In this document: piece by piece, positions 41,659-50,713 of the stretch
Layout: each line of letters opens with the position of its first letter
Numbering within the stretch: the stretch's first letter is position 1
NCBI GenBank assembly: GCA_902610755.1
Contig: CACLWW010000001.1
Span: forward strand, 1-64,000
DNA: 64,000 bases
From: an uncultured Pelagibacteraceae bacterium
GTDB taxonomy: Bacteria > Pseudomonadota > Alphaproteobacteria > Pelagibacterales > Pelagibacteraceae
Direction: 5' to 3'
Translations under genes and position numbers: made by a program
The notes under the pieces: model-generated
Seen by the model: the letters and a program-made list of their open reading frames with translations, nothing else
Databases searched by the model: none
Told to the model about the DNA's origin: nothing

Positions 41659-42249
41659 ATGAGAAATAAAATTTATATTCAATTATTTTTAATATTTATT
41701 TTGTTAACTATATCTTTGACGATATTTCTTAAATATTTTAAAAAAACAGACTTCGAAAAAGGCGTAAAAAATAGTGTAGAACAAGCGACAATCGTTGGTG
41801 AAAGTTTAATAGAAGATCTTAAATACCTCTCAACTGACAAAAAAGGTAATAAGTACAAAATAGAGGCAAAAAAAGGAAATATAGATAAAGTTAACCCGGA
41901 CGTTATTTATTTAGAAAACGTAAAAGCAATAATCTCGTTACAGAATTCTGAATTCATATCAATAGAATCAAAATTTGCAAAATATAATACAAAAAGTTTT
42001 GATACTTTATTTAATGATACTGTTTCTATTGACTATGGTGAGCATCTTTTAAAAAGTGAGTTTTTAGATTTATCTTTTGAAAATAGCTTAGTTTCTATAT
42101 ATGATAATGTTCGATACCTCAGTGGAATTTCGTCATTAAAAGCAGACAAAGCTGAGATAGATATATTAAACAAAAAAACAAAAATTTTTATGGAAGATCC
42201 AAAAAAGAAAATTAAGATTAATAATATGTCAAAAAATGGCAATAATTAA
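41659..42249 (+). CDS. lptC: LPS export protein LptC
   Basis: A 196-residue protein with one N-terminal membrane anchor (residues 5-27) and a periplasmic beta-jellyroll. YLSTDKKGNKYKIEAKKG and the repeated LENVKAII/ADKAEIDILNKKTKIFM pattern fit LptC. It starts one base after the kdsD stop and overlaps lptB by 14 bases. The position argues for the assignment as much as the weak sequence signature. Confidence 0.82.
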   Translation: MRNKIYIQLFLIFILLTISLTIFLKYFKKTDFEKGVKNSVEQATIVGESLIEDLKYLSTDKKGNKYKIEAKKGNIDKVNPDVIYLENVKAIISLQNSEFISIESKFAKYNTKSFDTLFNDTVSIDYGEHLLKSEFLDLSFENSLVSIYDNVRYLSGISSLKADKAEIDILNKKTKIFMEDPKKKIKINNMSKNGNN

Positions 42250-43012
42250 AAAATTTAGGATTAAAAGCTTTAAACAAAAAAAACCAATTTTAAAGTTGGA
42301 AAATGTTTCATTATCATTTGGAAACAGACAAATTTTAGAAAATATTAACTTCGAAATTAATAAAGGGGAAATTTTTGGAATGCTTGGGCCTAATGGAGTT
42401 GGAAAATCTACAATCTTTAACCTGATAACAGGCCTAATTTCACCTGAAAAAGGCTCTATTTTCATTGGGGGAGAAAAAGTAAATAATTTTCCAATATTTC
42501 TTCGAACAACTAAATTTAAAATTGGTTATGTACCACAATATGGTGGCTACTTTTATGATTTAACTCTATTTGAAAATCTTAAAGCAGTTGGTGAAATTCT
42601 TATTAAAGATCCAAGAGAAAGAATAGAAAAAATAAATTATCTTACCTCAAAATTCGATCTTGAGTCAATTCGAGACATTAAAGCAAAATTTTTGTCTGGG
42701 GGTCAGAAGAAAAAGTGTGTTATTGCTATGGCTCTTCTTGGAAATCCTGAATTACTTTTATTAGACGAATGTTTTGCGGCTTTAGATGTTATGACAATAA
42801 AGATGTTACAACAAATTATAGTTAACCTTCAATCTGAAAATAGAATCACGATTTGTATATGTGATCATCAAGCAAGAGACCTTCTGACTTGTGTTGATGT
42901 GGCAGTAGTTTTGTCAGATGGAAAAGTAATTGCTAAAGGAACCCCTTCAGAACTTGTAAAAAATCCAAATGCTCAGTCCGCTTACTTTGGTGATTCTTTC
43001 AAATTTAATTAA
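42236..43012 (+). CDS. lptB: LPS export ABC ATPase LptB
   Basis: A 258-residue ATPase. Walker A is GPNGVGKST, Q-loop VPQYGGYF, signature LSGGQKKK, Walker B LLLLDECFAALD (Cys where LptB normally has Pro) and switch His in CDHQARDLL. GTPSELVKNPNAQSAYFGDSF is the family C-terminus. It drives LPS movement with LptFG. No lptA lies between lptC and lptB. Confidence 0.92.
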   Translation: MAIIKKFRIKSFKQKKPILKLENVSLSFGNRQILENINFEINKGEIFGMLGPNGVGKSTIFNLITGLISPEKGSIFIGGEKVNNFPIFLRTTKFKIGYVPQYGGYFYDLTLFENLKAVGEILIKDPRERIEKINYLTSKFDLESIRDIKAKFLSGGQKKKCVIAMALLGNPELLLLDECFAALDVMTIKMLQQIIVNLQSENRITICICDHQARDLLTCVDVAVVLSDGKVIAKGTPSELVKNPNAQSAYFGDSFKFN

Positions 43013-43017
43013 ATCTA

Positions 43018-44355
43018 ATGGGAAAGAGATTAATTATAAATAATAAATATAATTCATTCAAAAAAACTATTTTTATAGACGGCGACAAGAGTATCTCTAT
43101 AAGGTCATTATTACTTGGATCTCAAGCTTTTGGTAAAACATCTATAAAAAATATATTATTGTCAGAAGACATTATTAGTTCGATAAATTGTTTAAAAAAA
43201 TTGGGCGTGAAAATTACTTTAAATAAAAAAGACTGTTCTATTTATGGAAAGGGTCTTAACGGATTTGAATTTAAAAAAAATATTGTTTTAAATGCCGGGA
43301 ATTCAGGAACGTTTGCAAGATTAATTTTAGGACTTTTAGTAAAATCTCCTTATTACATAAAATTAATTGGCGATAAAAGCTTGTCGAAGAGAGATTTTGA
43401 GAGAGTAGTATTGCCATTACAACAAATGGGAGCAAATTTTAAAATGAATAATAAAAAAACTTTGCCTTTACAAATAATCGGGTCTACTTTTACAAATCCT
43501 ATTCACTATTTCGAAAATAAAGGATCTGCGCAATGCAAAAGTACTGTGATGTTAGCTGCATTAAATTCACCAGGTGAAACGGTAATAGAAGCAAAAAAAT
43601 CTAGGGATCATACTGAAAATATTTTTAAACATTTGGGAATTCCTATCATTGTCAAAAGAAACAAAAATAATGATGAAATTAAGATACAAGGTCAAAAATT
43701 TTTTAAGTCTTTTAAATATAAGGTCCCATCTGACCCAAGTTCATGTGCTTTTTTTATAGTGCTTACACTTTTATCAAAAAATTGTAAGTTAAAAATTAAG
43801 AATGTAAATATAAATCAATCTCGAATTGGATACATAAAAATTTTAAATAAAATGGGTGCAAAGATTAAGATAAAAAATATAAGAACAAAATACGGCGAAA
43901 AACAAGCTAATATTTTTGTTCAAAGTCAACCTAATTTAAAAAAGATCAACTGTCCCTCAAGTCTAAATAGTAATTTGATTGATGAGTTTTTGATTATGTT
44001 TTTAGTAGCTGCAAAAGCAAAAGGGGTTTCGACTTTCACAAATTTAAGTGAGCTTAACAAAAAAGAAAGCCCTAGGTTAAAGTTGGGATCAAAATTACTA
44101 AACCAATTAGGAATTAAAAATAAATTGACAAAAGACTCAATAAAAATATTTGGAAATCCAGGTATTAATTTAAAAAAGAGTATTCATATTAAAAATTATT
44201 TTAAAGACCATCGAATATTTATGACCTCTGTAATCGCAGCATACACCTTTGGTGGAAGGTGGATAATAGATGATGTGAGCTCGTACAAAAGCTCGTTTCC
44301 GTCTTTTTTAAATATAATAAAAAAATTAGGTTATAAATTTAAGGTTGGCAAATAA
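43018..44355 (+). CDS. aroA: 3-phosphoshikimate 1-carboxyvinyltransferase
   Basis: A 445-residue EPSP synthase of the shikimate pathway. GDKSISIRSLLL is the phosphoenolpyruvate loop (Ile where most have His), NAGNSGTFARLI starts at about residue 92, GSAQCKSTVMLAAL and SRDHTENIF match the substrate loops. It starts 5 bases after lptB. The usual partner cmk does not follow; rpsA comes next after 113 bases. Confidence 0.93.
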   Translation: MGKRLIINNKYNSFKKTIFIDGDKSISIRSLLLGSQAFGKTSIKNILLSEDIISSINCLKKLGVKITLNKKDCSIYGKGLNGFEFKKNIVLNAGNSGTFARLILGLLVKSPYYIKLIGDKSLSKRDFERVVLPLQQMGANFKMNNKKTLPLQIIGSTFTNPIHYFENKGSAQCKSTVMLAALNSPGETVIEAKKSRDHTENIFKHLGIPIIVKRNKNNDEIKIQGQKFFKSFKYKVPSDPSSCAFFIVLTLLSKNCKLKIKNVNINQSRIGYIKILNKMGAKIKIKNIRTKYGEKQANIFVQSQPNLKKINCPSSLNSNLIDEFLIMFLVAAKAKGVSTFTNLSELNKKESPRLKLGSKLLNQLGIKNKLTKDSIKIFGNPGINLKKSIHIKNYFKDHRIFMTSVIAAYTFGGRWIIDDVSSYKSSFPSFLNIIKKLGYKFKVGK

Positions 44356-44468
44356 TTGGTGTATTAAAACAGTAAAAAGCCTCTAATATCTTTACTTGAT
44401 TTAAATTTAACTAATTCTGGCTTGATTAATTCTTTTTTTTTATCTAAAACATCGAGATTTTTAAAATT

Positions 44469-46196
44469 ATGGAAATATTCAAAAGCGCTAAAACAGAAGC
44501 ATCTAAAGAATTTGAAAAATTATTAGACACTCAATTCACAAAAAATCAAAGCCTTGTGGAAGGTAAAATAATTGAGGGAGTCGTTACTAAAGTAACAGAA
44601 AAATTTGCCTTTTTAGATTGTGGTCTTAAATCGGAAGCAATTTTAGATATTAATGAATTAAAAACCATCGGACTTGAAAAAAAAATTAAAGTTGGTGAAA
44701 AAATTCAGGTTTTGCTAGAACGTCTCGAGGACCGAGAAGGAAATGTTGTCGTTTCAGCAAGTAAAGCACAAAAGATAAAAGGGTGGAACATTTTACTAGA
44801 GTGTTACGAAAAAAATGAACCTATAACTGCACGGTTTATTAGCCGAACTAAAGGAGGAGCTATATGTGAACATATTGATACAGGTTTTTTAATGTTTTGT
44901 CCCGGAAGCCAGATTCACACAACACCTCTTAAGGATATCACTGAACTTTTTAATGAACCACAAAAATTTGCAATTATAAAAGCTGATAAAGCCCGAGGAA
45001 ATTTGTGTGTTTCAAGAAGACAAATACTAGAGTCAGGCAAAAAAGAAGACAAAGCAAAAATTATTGAAAAGTATAAGGTTGGATCGATTCTGAAAGATGC
45101 GATCTGTAAGGGTGTTGGGTCATTTGGAGTTTTTTTTAATGTTAACAACGAACTTGATGTACTGGTTCACCAATCTGAGGTGAGTTATTCAAGAGTGAAT
45201 GATTTACAAGATGTCTTTTCTGTCGGTGACAAAAGTGATTTAAAAGTCATTTCAATTGATAAAGAAAAAATGCAAGTTGGATGTTCAATAAAACAGCTTT
45301 CTCCTGACCCATTTGAAAAAATTTCTAATTACGAACTTAACAAAAAATATGAAGCAAAGGTTATTAAACTTATGGAGTTCGGAATTTTTGTAGAGCTCGA
45401 GCCAAATTTAACGTGCTTATTACACTCGAGCCAAATAAGTTGGTCAAAAAAAAATGTTAACCCAAAAAAAGCTTTTAAAGTAGGTAGCATGATACCTGTA
45501 ATCATTACGGAGATAGATAATGAAAAACGAAGGATTGCTGTATCTCATAGGCTAACACTTGATAATCCTTTCAAAGTTTTAGCTGATAAGAGTCCAGTCG
45601 GAAGTACAATTGAAGGAATAGTAGAAAGTTCAAATGATTATGCCATTTATGTTAAATTGAATGGATACGATATTTCAGGATTTTTACACTGTAATGATCT
45701 TCACTACACAAATGATCCTGAAACTGAATTAAAAAAATATAAAATTGGAGATAAAATTAAAGTTAAAATTTTGGAAATTAAAGAAGATCAACAAAAGGTT
45801 AGGGTTGGTCTAAAACAAACTCAAAAAGATCCTTTTGACTACTTCAAAGATAAAAAAATTAATGACACTATTACGGTAAAAATAATATCATCTGACAATA
45901 AAGGTTTAGTCGTTCAGCCAGAAGGATGTGAAATGAATGTATTAATTAAAAAATCTCAAATAGCTGTAAACGCAAGCGATGCCCGTCCATCAAGATTTGT
46001 TGGTGGAGAGCGTATTGATTCTGCAATAGCTGAACTGAACCTTGAAAAAAGAAAAGTATCGCTAAGTATTAAACTTCTTGAAGAAATACAAAAAAAAGAA
46101 GCTCTGGACAAATACGGTGCTGAAGGTTCTGGAAAAAATCTACCTTTTTCGACCTTATCTGATAAACTGAAAAAAAAAGATAAAGAAAAAAAATAG
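44469..46196 (+). CDS. rpsA: 30S ribosomal protein S1
   Basis: A 575-residue protein with about six S1 (OB-fold) RNA-binding repeats, for example VEGKIIEGVVTKVTEKFAFLDCGLKSEA, VGSILKDAICKGVGSFGVFF and KYEAKVIKLMEFGIFVELE. It brings mRNA to the ribosome and matters most where Shine-Dalgarno sequences are weak, as in many genes here. The aroA-rpsA-ihfB order is standard apart from the missing cmk. The 113-base leader shows no clear structured element. Confidence 0.95.
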   Translation: MEIFKSAKTEASKEFEKLLDTQFTKNQSLVEGKIIEGVVTKVTEKFAFLDCGLKSEAILDINELKTIGLEKKIKVGEKIQVLLERLEDREGNVVVSASKAQKIKGWNILLECYEKNEPITARFISRTKGGAICEHIDTGFLMFCPGSQIHTTPLKDITELFNEPQKFAIIKADKARGNLCVSRRQILESGKKEDKAKIIEKYKVGSILKDAICKGVGSFGVFFNVNNELDVLVHQSEVSYSRVNDLQDVFSVGDKSDLKVISIDKEKMQVGCSIKQLSPDPFEKISNYELNKKYEAKVIKLMEFGIFVELEPNLTCLLHSSQISWSKKNVNPKKAFKVGSMIPVIITEIDNEKRRIAVSHRLTLDNPFKVLADKSPVGSTIEGIVESSNDYAIYVKLNGYDISGFLHCNDLHYTNDPETELKKYKIGDKIKVKILEIKEDQQKVRVGLKQTQKDPFDYFKDKKINDTITVKIISSDNKGLVVQPEGCEMNVLIKKSQIAVNASDARPSRFVGGERIDSAIAELNLEKRKVSLSIKLLEEIQKKEALDKYGAEGSGKNLPFSTLSDKLKKKDKEKK

Positions 46197-46208
46197 GTAA
46201 AATATAAA

Positions 46209-46496
46209 TTGCCGATAACTAAGTCAGAATTAGTAAAACAGCTGTCTAAAACTTACCCCAATCTATTGAAAAAAGATTTAGAGAAATTTTTTGATATATT
46301 CATAAACGAGGTAAAATTAGCTCTTAAAAATGATGAAAGAGTTGAACTTCGTGGGTGGGGTGTTTTTTCTACCAAAAACCAAAAAAGCAAAACTTCAAGA
46401 AATCCGAAAACTGGAGAGAAATTAATTGTTGAAGAAAAAAAAAGCATAAATTTTAAAATGTCAAAAGATCTGTTTAGTGAGATTAACAATGAATAA
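46209..46496 (+). CDS. ihfB: Integration host factor beta subunit
   Basis: A 95-residue DNA-bending protein with a TTG start; no ATG fits the family start (PITKSELVKQL). GWGVFSTKNQ and SRNPKTGEKLIVEEKKSINFKMSK contain the beta-arm with the Pro that intercalates into DNA. It follows rpsA by 12 bases and overlaps pyrF by 8. Confidence 0.93.
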   Translation: MPITKSELVKQLSKTYPNLLKKDLEKFFDIFINEVKLALKNDERVELRGWGVFSTKNQKSKTSRNPKTGEKLIVEEKKSINFKMSKDLFSEINNE

Positions 46497-47163
46497 AAAA
46501 AAAATATTTATTGCTGTAGATACTAATACAGTCTCCAAAGCAAAAAAAATAATTAGAGACACACAAACAAAAAAAATTCAAGTAGGTTATAAATTTGGCC
46601 TTGAATTTTTTTACTCAAAAGATGGGAGAAAATTTCTTTCAAAATTAAAGAATCAAACAATTTTTTTAGATTTAAAACTTAATGATATCCCAAACACTTT
46701 AAGATCGGCGATGAGATCATTAAAAAACTTAAGGGTTGCATATTTGACTGTTCATTTAAGCTCTGGATTAAATGCTTTAAAGGCATTAAAAAAAGAGAGT
46801 AAAAATATTAAAATTGCCGGTGTAACGACACTAACCTCGTTAAATAATAATGATTTAAAAGAGATTGGATATAATAAAAAGGTCAACGAACTTGTTAGGC
46901 ATCAAGCCAAACTTGCCACAAAAGCAAAATTAGATGCAATAGTCTGTAGTGGACATGAAATAAGATCAGTTAAGAGAGTGTTTAAAAAAGAAATAATTAC
47001 ACCTGGAATCAAGTTACACAATACAAAAAATGATCAAAAAAGAGTTATGAAGCCCAATGACGCTTTTGCTGCAGGAAGTAATTGGTTGGTAATGGGTAGA
47101 TCAATAACAAATGGTAATATTAAAAAGAATATTAAGAATTTACTAGAAATTTTAGAGGACTAA
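46489..47163 (+). CDS. pyrF: Orotidine 5'-phosphate decarboxylase
   Basis: A 224-residue TIM barrel from ATG 46489. It decarboxylates OMP to UMP. AVDTNTVSKA gives the first Asp and FLDLKLNDIPNT the catalytic Asp-x-Lys-x-x-Asp (Asn where most have His). AGVTTLTSL and MGRSITNG (phosphate loop) complete the pattern. It starts the block pyrF-trpF-trpB-trpA-accD-folC, a known alphaproteobacterial order. Confidence 0.92.
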   Translation: MNKKKIFIAVDTNTVSKAKKIIRDTQTKKIQVGYKFGLEFFYSKDGRKFLSKLKNQTIFLDLKLNDIPNTLRSAMRSLKNLRVAYLTVHLSSGLNALKALKKESKNIKIAGVTTLTSLNNNDLKEIGYNKKVNELVRHQAKLATKAKLDAIVCSGHEIRSVKRVFKKEIITPGIKLHNTKNDQKRVMKPNDAFAAGSNWLVMGRSITNGNIKKNIKNLLEILED

Positions 47164-47780
47164 TGCAATCTAAGATTTGTGGTGTAAAGGATAGTGAAAC
47201 ATTAAACTTTTTAATAAACTATAAATACCCACCTGAATTAATTGGCTTTATTTGTAATTATCCAAAATCTAAAAGATTTGTTGATATAGATTCTCTTAGG
47301 AAACTTCTCAAAGTTGATAATCAAAAGTCCCGATTTGTTTCTGTACTGGTAAAACCTGATGAATTTATTTTAAACGAAATGCAAAAACTAAATTTTGATT
47401 ATTTTCAAATTTATGATTGTAATCCTGATGAAATAAAATCAATAAAAAAGAAATATAACAAAAAAATAATTTCTGCAATTACCGTAGAGACTAAAGAAGA
47501 TATTCTCAAATATAAGGAATACGAGGATTGTTCTGATATAATATTATTTGACAGTAAGGGGTATGAAAAATCATTAGAATTTGACCACACTTTAATGAAA
47601 AATGTGCCAGTCAATATTAATAGGATGATAGCTGGAAACATTAAACACAACGATAATCTTGATAAGTTTATGAAAATTTGTAATTATATTGATATATCTG
47701 GGGGCTTAGAGACATCTGGATTAAAAGACATTTCTAAAGTAAAAATTTTCTTAGACAACGTTAAAAAATTAAATGATTAA
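47163..47780 (+). CDS. trpF: Phosphoribosylanthranilate isomerase (divergent)
   Basis: A 205-residue TIM barrel. KICGVKD keeps the catalytic Cys6 and ILFDSK the candidate Asp; IDISGGLETSGLKDISKV matches the phosphate-binding end, although most TrpF have SSGVE. The usual Gly-rich GGTG after the Asp is absent (KGYEKSLEF instead). The start codon overlaps the pyrF stop by one base. It would convert PRA to CdRP. The identification relies partly on position next to trpB and trpA. Confidence 0.82.
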   Translation: MQSKICGVKDSETLNFLINYKYPPELIGFICNYPKSKRFVDIDSLRKLLKVDNQKSRFVSVLVKPDEFILNEMQKLNFDYFQIYDCNPDEIKSIKKKYNKKIISAITVETKEDILKYKEYEDCSDIILFDSKGYEKSLEFDHTLMKNVPVNINRMIAGNIKHNDNLDKFMKICNYIDISGGLETSGLKDISKVKIFLDNVKKLND

Positions 47781-48987
47781 ATTAAAGAAAAAAACCCCTC
47801 TTATTGACCAGCACGATAAGTTTGGATTTTATGGAAATAAATTTGGTGGAAACTATTGTGCAGAAACAATGCGAAAACCAATTGAGGATTTATCTAACCT
47901 TTTTGAAAAATTAAGAAAAGATAGGAAATTTCTTAAAAAAAGAGATAATTATTTCGAACATTATCTAGGTGGTGAAACGCCCTTTTTTAAATTAGAAAAT
48001 TTAACTAGACATTTAGGTGGAGCTCAAATTTGGTGTAAAGACGTGTCAGCTATAAACGGTGATGCGCATAAGGCATATCACGCAACGGTCAACGCATTGA
48101 TTTGTAAAGAAAGTGGTAAACGTTATATAGCAGGTGATACTGGTGCTGGAATGTTCGGAAAAAATCTTGCAATGGCAGCAAAAAAAATGAATTTAAAGTG
48201 TAAGATTTTTATGGGAACAAAAGATATTTCTAGACAAGCACCTAATGTAAAATTCATGCGTGACGCAGGTGCTGAAGTTGTGCCTGTTGACTCAGGTTCA
48301 AAGACTTTGGTGGACGCTGTTTCTGAGTGTATGCGCCACTATGTTTCAAACTGTGATAATACACATCTAGCGGTAGGTTCAGCAATTGGCTGCAATATTT
48401 TTTTAAAAATTTGTGCATGGTCAACTTCTCAAATTTCAAGAGAATTAAAAAAACAATTAGTAAAAGAGTTTGGTAAAATACCGAAACTAAAATTAATCAA
48501 TGTCATAGGTGGGGGAAGTAGCGCTCTAGGATTTTGGAATGAGTTCATTGACTTCGATAAAAAACATGTTGAGCTAATTGGTGTTGAAGCAAAGTATGCT
48601 GCACCTTTATCTACAAATGCAAAAGTAGCTATTTTGCATGGGGCTGCACAATATTGTTTGACTGATAAAGAAGGTCAAATAGCAGAAACCCATTCATTGA
48701 GTGCGGGTTTAGATTATCCAGGTTCGAGTCCATTACATGGATTATTAAAAGACTCTGGAAGAGCGCGATACACTAATGCTTCAGATAAAGAGGCATTAGC
48801 TGCTTTCAAGTTAATCACTAAATTAGAAGACATAAGACCAAGTTTGGAACCAGCGCATGCATGGAGCGAATGTATTCGTTTAGCTCCAAAATTGAAAAAA
48901 AGTGATGTGATTGTAGTCAATAATTGTGGAAAAGGTTACAAAGATAAAAAGATCTATATTGAGCAATTAGGATATTATCCGAAATGA
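47773..48987 (+). CDS. trpB: Tryptophan synthase beta chain (divergent active site)
   Basis: A 404-residue PLP enzyme that joins indole and serine. The PLP lysine is Lys100 in GDAHKAYHAT (usual TGAHKINN). In GDTGAGMFG the residue at Salmonella Glu109 is Asp122, with Gln114 and His115 replaced by Met and Phe. The phosphate loop is GGGSSALG, and near the end NNCGKGYKD has Cys where Ser377 contacts the PLP ring (usual NLSGRGDKD). Glu of LEPAHA is kept. The overall TrpB fold is clear (HSLSAGLDYPGSSPLHG), but the catalytic set differs, so activity or substrate may have changed. Confidence 0.88.
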   Translation: MIKLKKKTPLIDQHDKFGFYGNKFGGNYCAETMRKPIEDLSNLFEKLRKDRKFLKKRDNYFEHYLGGETPFFKLENLTRHLGGAQIWCKDVSAINGDAHKAYHATVNALICKESGKRYIAGDTGAGMFGKNLAMAAKKMNLKCKIFMGTKDISRQAPNVKFMRDAGAEVVPVDSGSKTLVDAVSECMRHYVSNCDNTHLAVGSAIGCNIFLKICAWSTSQISRELKKQLVKEFGKIPKLKLINVIGGGSSALGFWNEFIDFDKKHVELIGVEAKYAAPLSTNAKVAILHGAAQYCLTDKEGQIAETHSLSAGLDYPGSSPLHGLLKDSGRARYTNASDKEALAAFKLITKLEDIRPSLEPAHAWSECIRLAPKLKKSDVIVVNNCGKGYKDKKIYIEQLGYYPK

Positions 48988-49784
48988 AAAATTCTATTAA
49001 CAACGCCTTTAAGGTTGCAAAAAAAGAAAATAGACCTGCGTTAATATCTTATACAGTTTGTGGCGATAATACTAAGGACAAATCATTACAAATACTTAAT
49101 TCAATATCAAAGGATTTAGATATCGCAGAATGGGGAATACCTCACAACTGCCCAACTGCAGACGGTAAAGATATTCAAAATAGCTCTTATAGAGCTTTAC
49201 AAAATGGTATTCGATTAAATGATATTTTTAAACTTGTAAAAAGATTTAAGAAAACAAAACCATCTAAACCAATGATATTAATGGGTTATTACCAAATGAT
49301 ATTTAATTATGGAGATAAAAAATTTATTCGAAAATGTAAAGAATCTGGTGTTGATGGGTTAATTGTTGTTGATTTATCATTTCCTGATAATAAAAATTTT
49401 GCCAAATTGTGTAAAAGAAATTCTATTTGTTTCGTTCAGTTGATAGCTCCTACTACAACTTTGAAAAGAATGAAAGAAATAATAAAGAGTTCACATGAAA
49501 TGATTTATATGATTTCAACTATATCAACTACAGGGTCTGCATTAAAATATAGTATAAAAAGAATTATTAAAAATTATAATGTTATAAAAAAAATCAAACC
49601 ATCAAAAAATGTCGTAATAGGTTTTGGTATTACCGAAAAAACTATTTCGAATCTGAGATCTGCTGACGGTCTAGTTGTTGGTAGTGCAATTTGTCGAGAA
49701 ATAACAAGAAGTTTAAAAGATAGACAAAATCCCGTCACAAATGTAAGTAAATTAGTAAGGAAACTAAAAAACAAAATTATATGA
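48984..49784 (+). CDS. trpA: Tryptophan synthase alpha chain (divergent)
   Basis: A 266-residue TIM barrel that releases indole. Catalytic Glu49 (AEWGIP) and Asp60 (TADGK) fall at the same numbers as in Salmonella TrpA, but the loop between them, HNCPT, replaces the usual FSDPL. GFGITEK and VVGSAI phosphate-binding motifs and TTGSA in loop 6 are kept. It overlaps trpB and accD by 4 bases each. TrpA probably pairs with the equally unusual TrpB next to it. Confidence 0.88.
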   Translation: MKNSINNAFKVAKKENRPALISYTVCGDNTKDKSLQILNSISKDLDIAEWGIPHNCPTADGKDIQNSSYRALQNGIRLNDIFKLVKRFKKTKPSKPMILMGYYQMIFNYGDKKFIRKCKESGVDGLIVVDLSFPDNKNFAKLCKRNSICFVQLIAPTTTLKRMKEIIKSSHEMIYMISTISTTGSALKYSIKRIIKNYNVIKKIKPSKNVVIGFGITEKTISNLRSADGLVVGSAICREITRSLKDRQNPVTNVSKLVRKLKNKII

Positions 49785-50713
49785 ATTGGTTGAAAAAAAC
49801 TCTTAGATTTGGTGAAAAGATAAAACAGTTATTAAAAAAAAGACCATCAAAGAGTGATATAGAAAATAGTGATTGGGCATCTTGCTGCAAAGGCCCAATT
49901 TTAAAAAAAGATCTGGAAGAAAATTTATGGGTATGTCCAGGTCCGTGTGGAAAACATTTTAGAATCAGTCCTATTCAAAGATTTGATCTTTTTTTTGGAA
50001 AAAATAATTATGAAATATTAAAAACTCCCATACCTGCGGATGATCCTTTAGAATTTGAAGATTCTTCTCCATATATAAAAAAATTAAACTCTGCGAGAAA
50101 GAAAACAAATCAAGATTGTGCAGTTATGATCGCCAAAGGTAAGGTTGAGAATATAGATGTGATAGTAGGTGCAATCAACTTTGCTTTCATGGGTGGTTCA
50201 ATAGCAACTAGTGAAGGTGAAGCAATTATTTTTGGTATTCAAAAAGCTGTTGAAGAAAAAAAACCTTTTGTGATTTTTACTTGTGGTGGTGGTCAAAGAA
50301 TGCATGAAAGTCCCCTAGCCCTTGCGCAAATGACAAGAACTACTATGGCAATTAATGACTTAAAAGAGAATAAATTACCTTATATAGTGTGTCTTACAGA
50401 TCCAACTGCTGGAGGGATCACAGCATCTTTTGCGATGCTTGGTGACATTCAAATTTCTGAACCCGGAGCCCTAATTGCATTTGCAGGTAGAAGAGTTATT
50501 GAGGGAACAGTTAAAGAAGAATTACCTGAAAACTTTCAAAAAGCTGAGCATGTTCTTGATTGTGGATTTGTAGATAACATAATACCTCGTAAAGATTTAT
50601 CAAAAAAAATTAGCCAGGTATTATCTATATTGCTAAAGAAAAATTCTGAAGTAAATTCAGAGAATAATGAACAAACTCCAGAATTTAATATCGGAACTAG
50701 AGAAGCATCATAA
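49781..50713 (+). CDS. accD: Acetyl-CoA carboxylase carboxyltransferase beta subunit (altered zinc ribbon)
   Basis: A 310-residue partner of AccA. GAINFAFMGGSIATSEGEAI, CLTDPTAGGITASFAMLGDI and EPGALIAFAGRRVIEGT are standard. The N-terminal zinc ribbon is odd: Cys35-Cys36 are adjacent and Cys52-x-x-x-Cys56 follows, where the family has CxxC and CxxC. The oxyanion segment reads TCGGGQRMHES instead of ASGGARMQEG. It overlaps folC by 47 bases. Confidence 0.92.
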   Translation: MNWLKKTLRFGEKIKQLLKKRPSKSDIENSDWASCCKGPILKKDLEENLWVCPGPCGKHFRISPIQRFDLFFGKNNYEILKTPIPADDPLEFEDSSPYIKKLNSARKKTNQDCAVMIAKGKVENIDVIVGAINFAFMGGSIATSEGEAIIFGIQKAVEEKKPFVIFTCGGGQRMHESPLALAQMTRTTMAINDLKENKLPYIVCLTDPTAGGITASFAMLGDIQISEPGALIAFAGRRVIEGTVKEELPENFQKAEHVLDCGFVDNIIPRKDLSKKISQVLSILLKKNSEVNSENNEQTPEFNIGTREAS

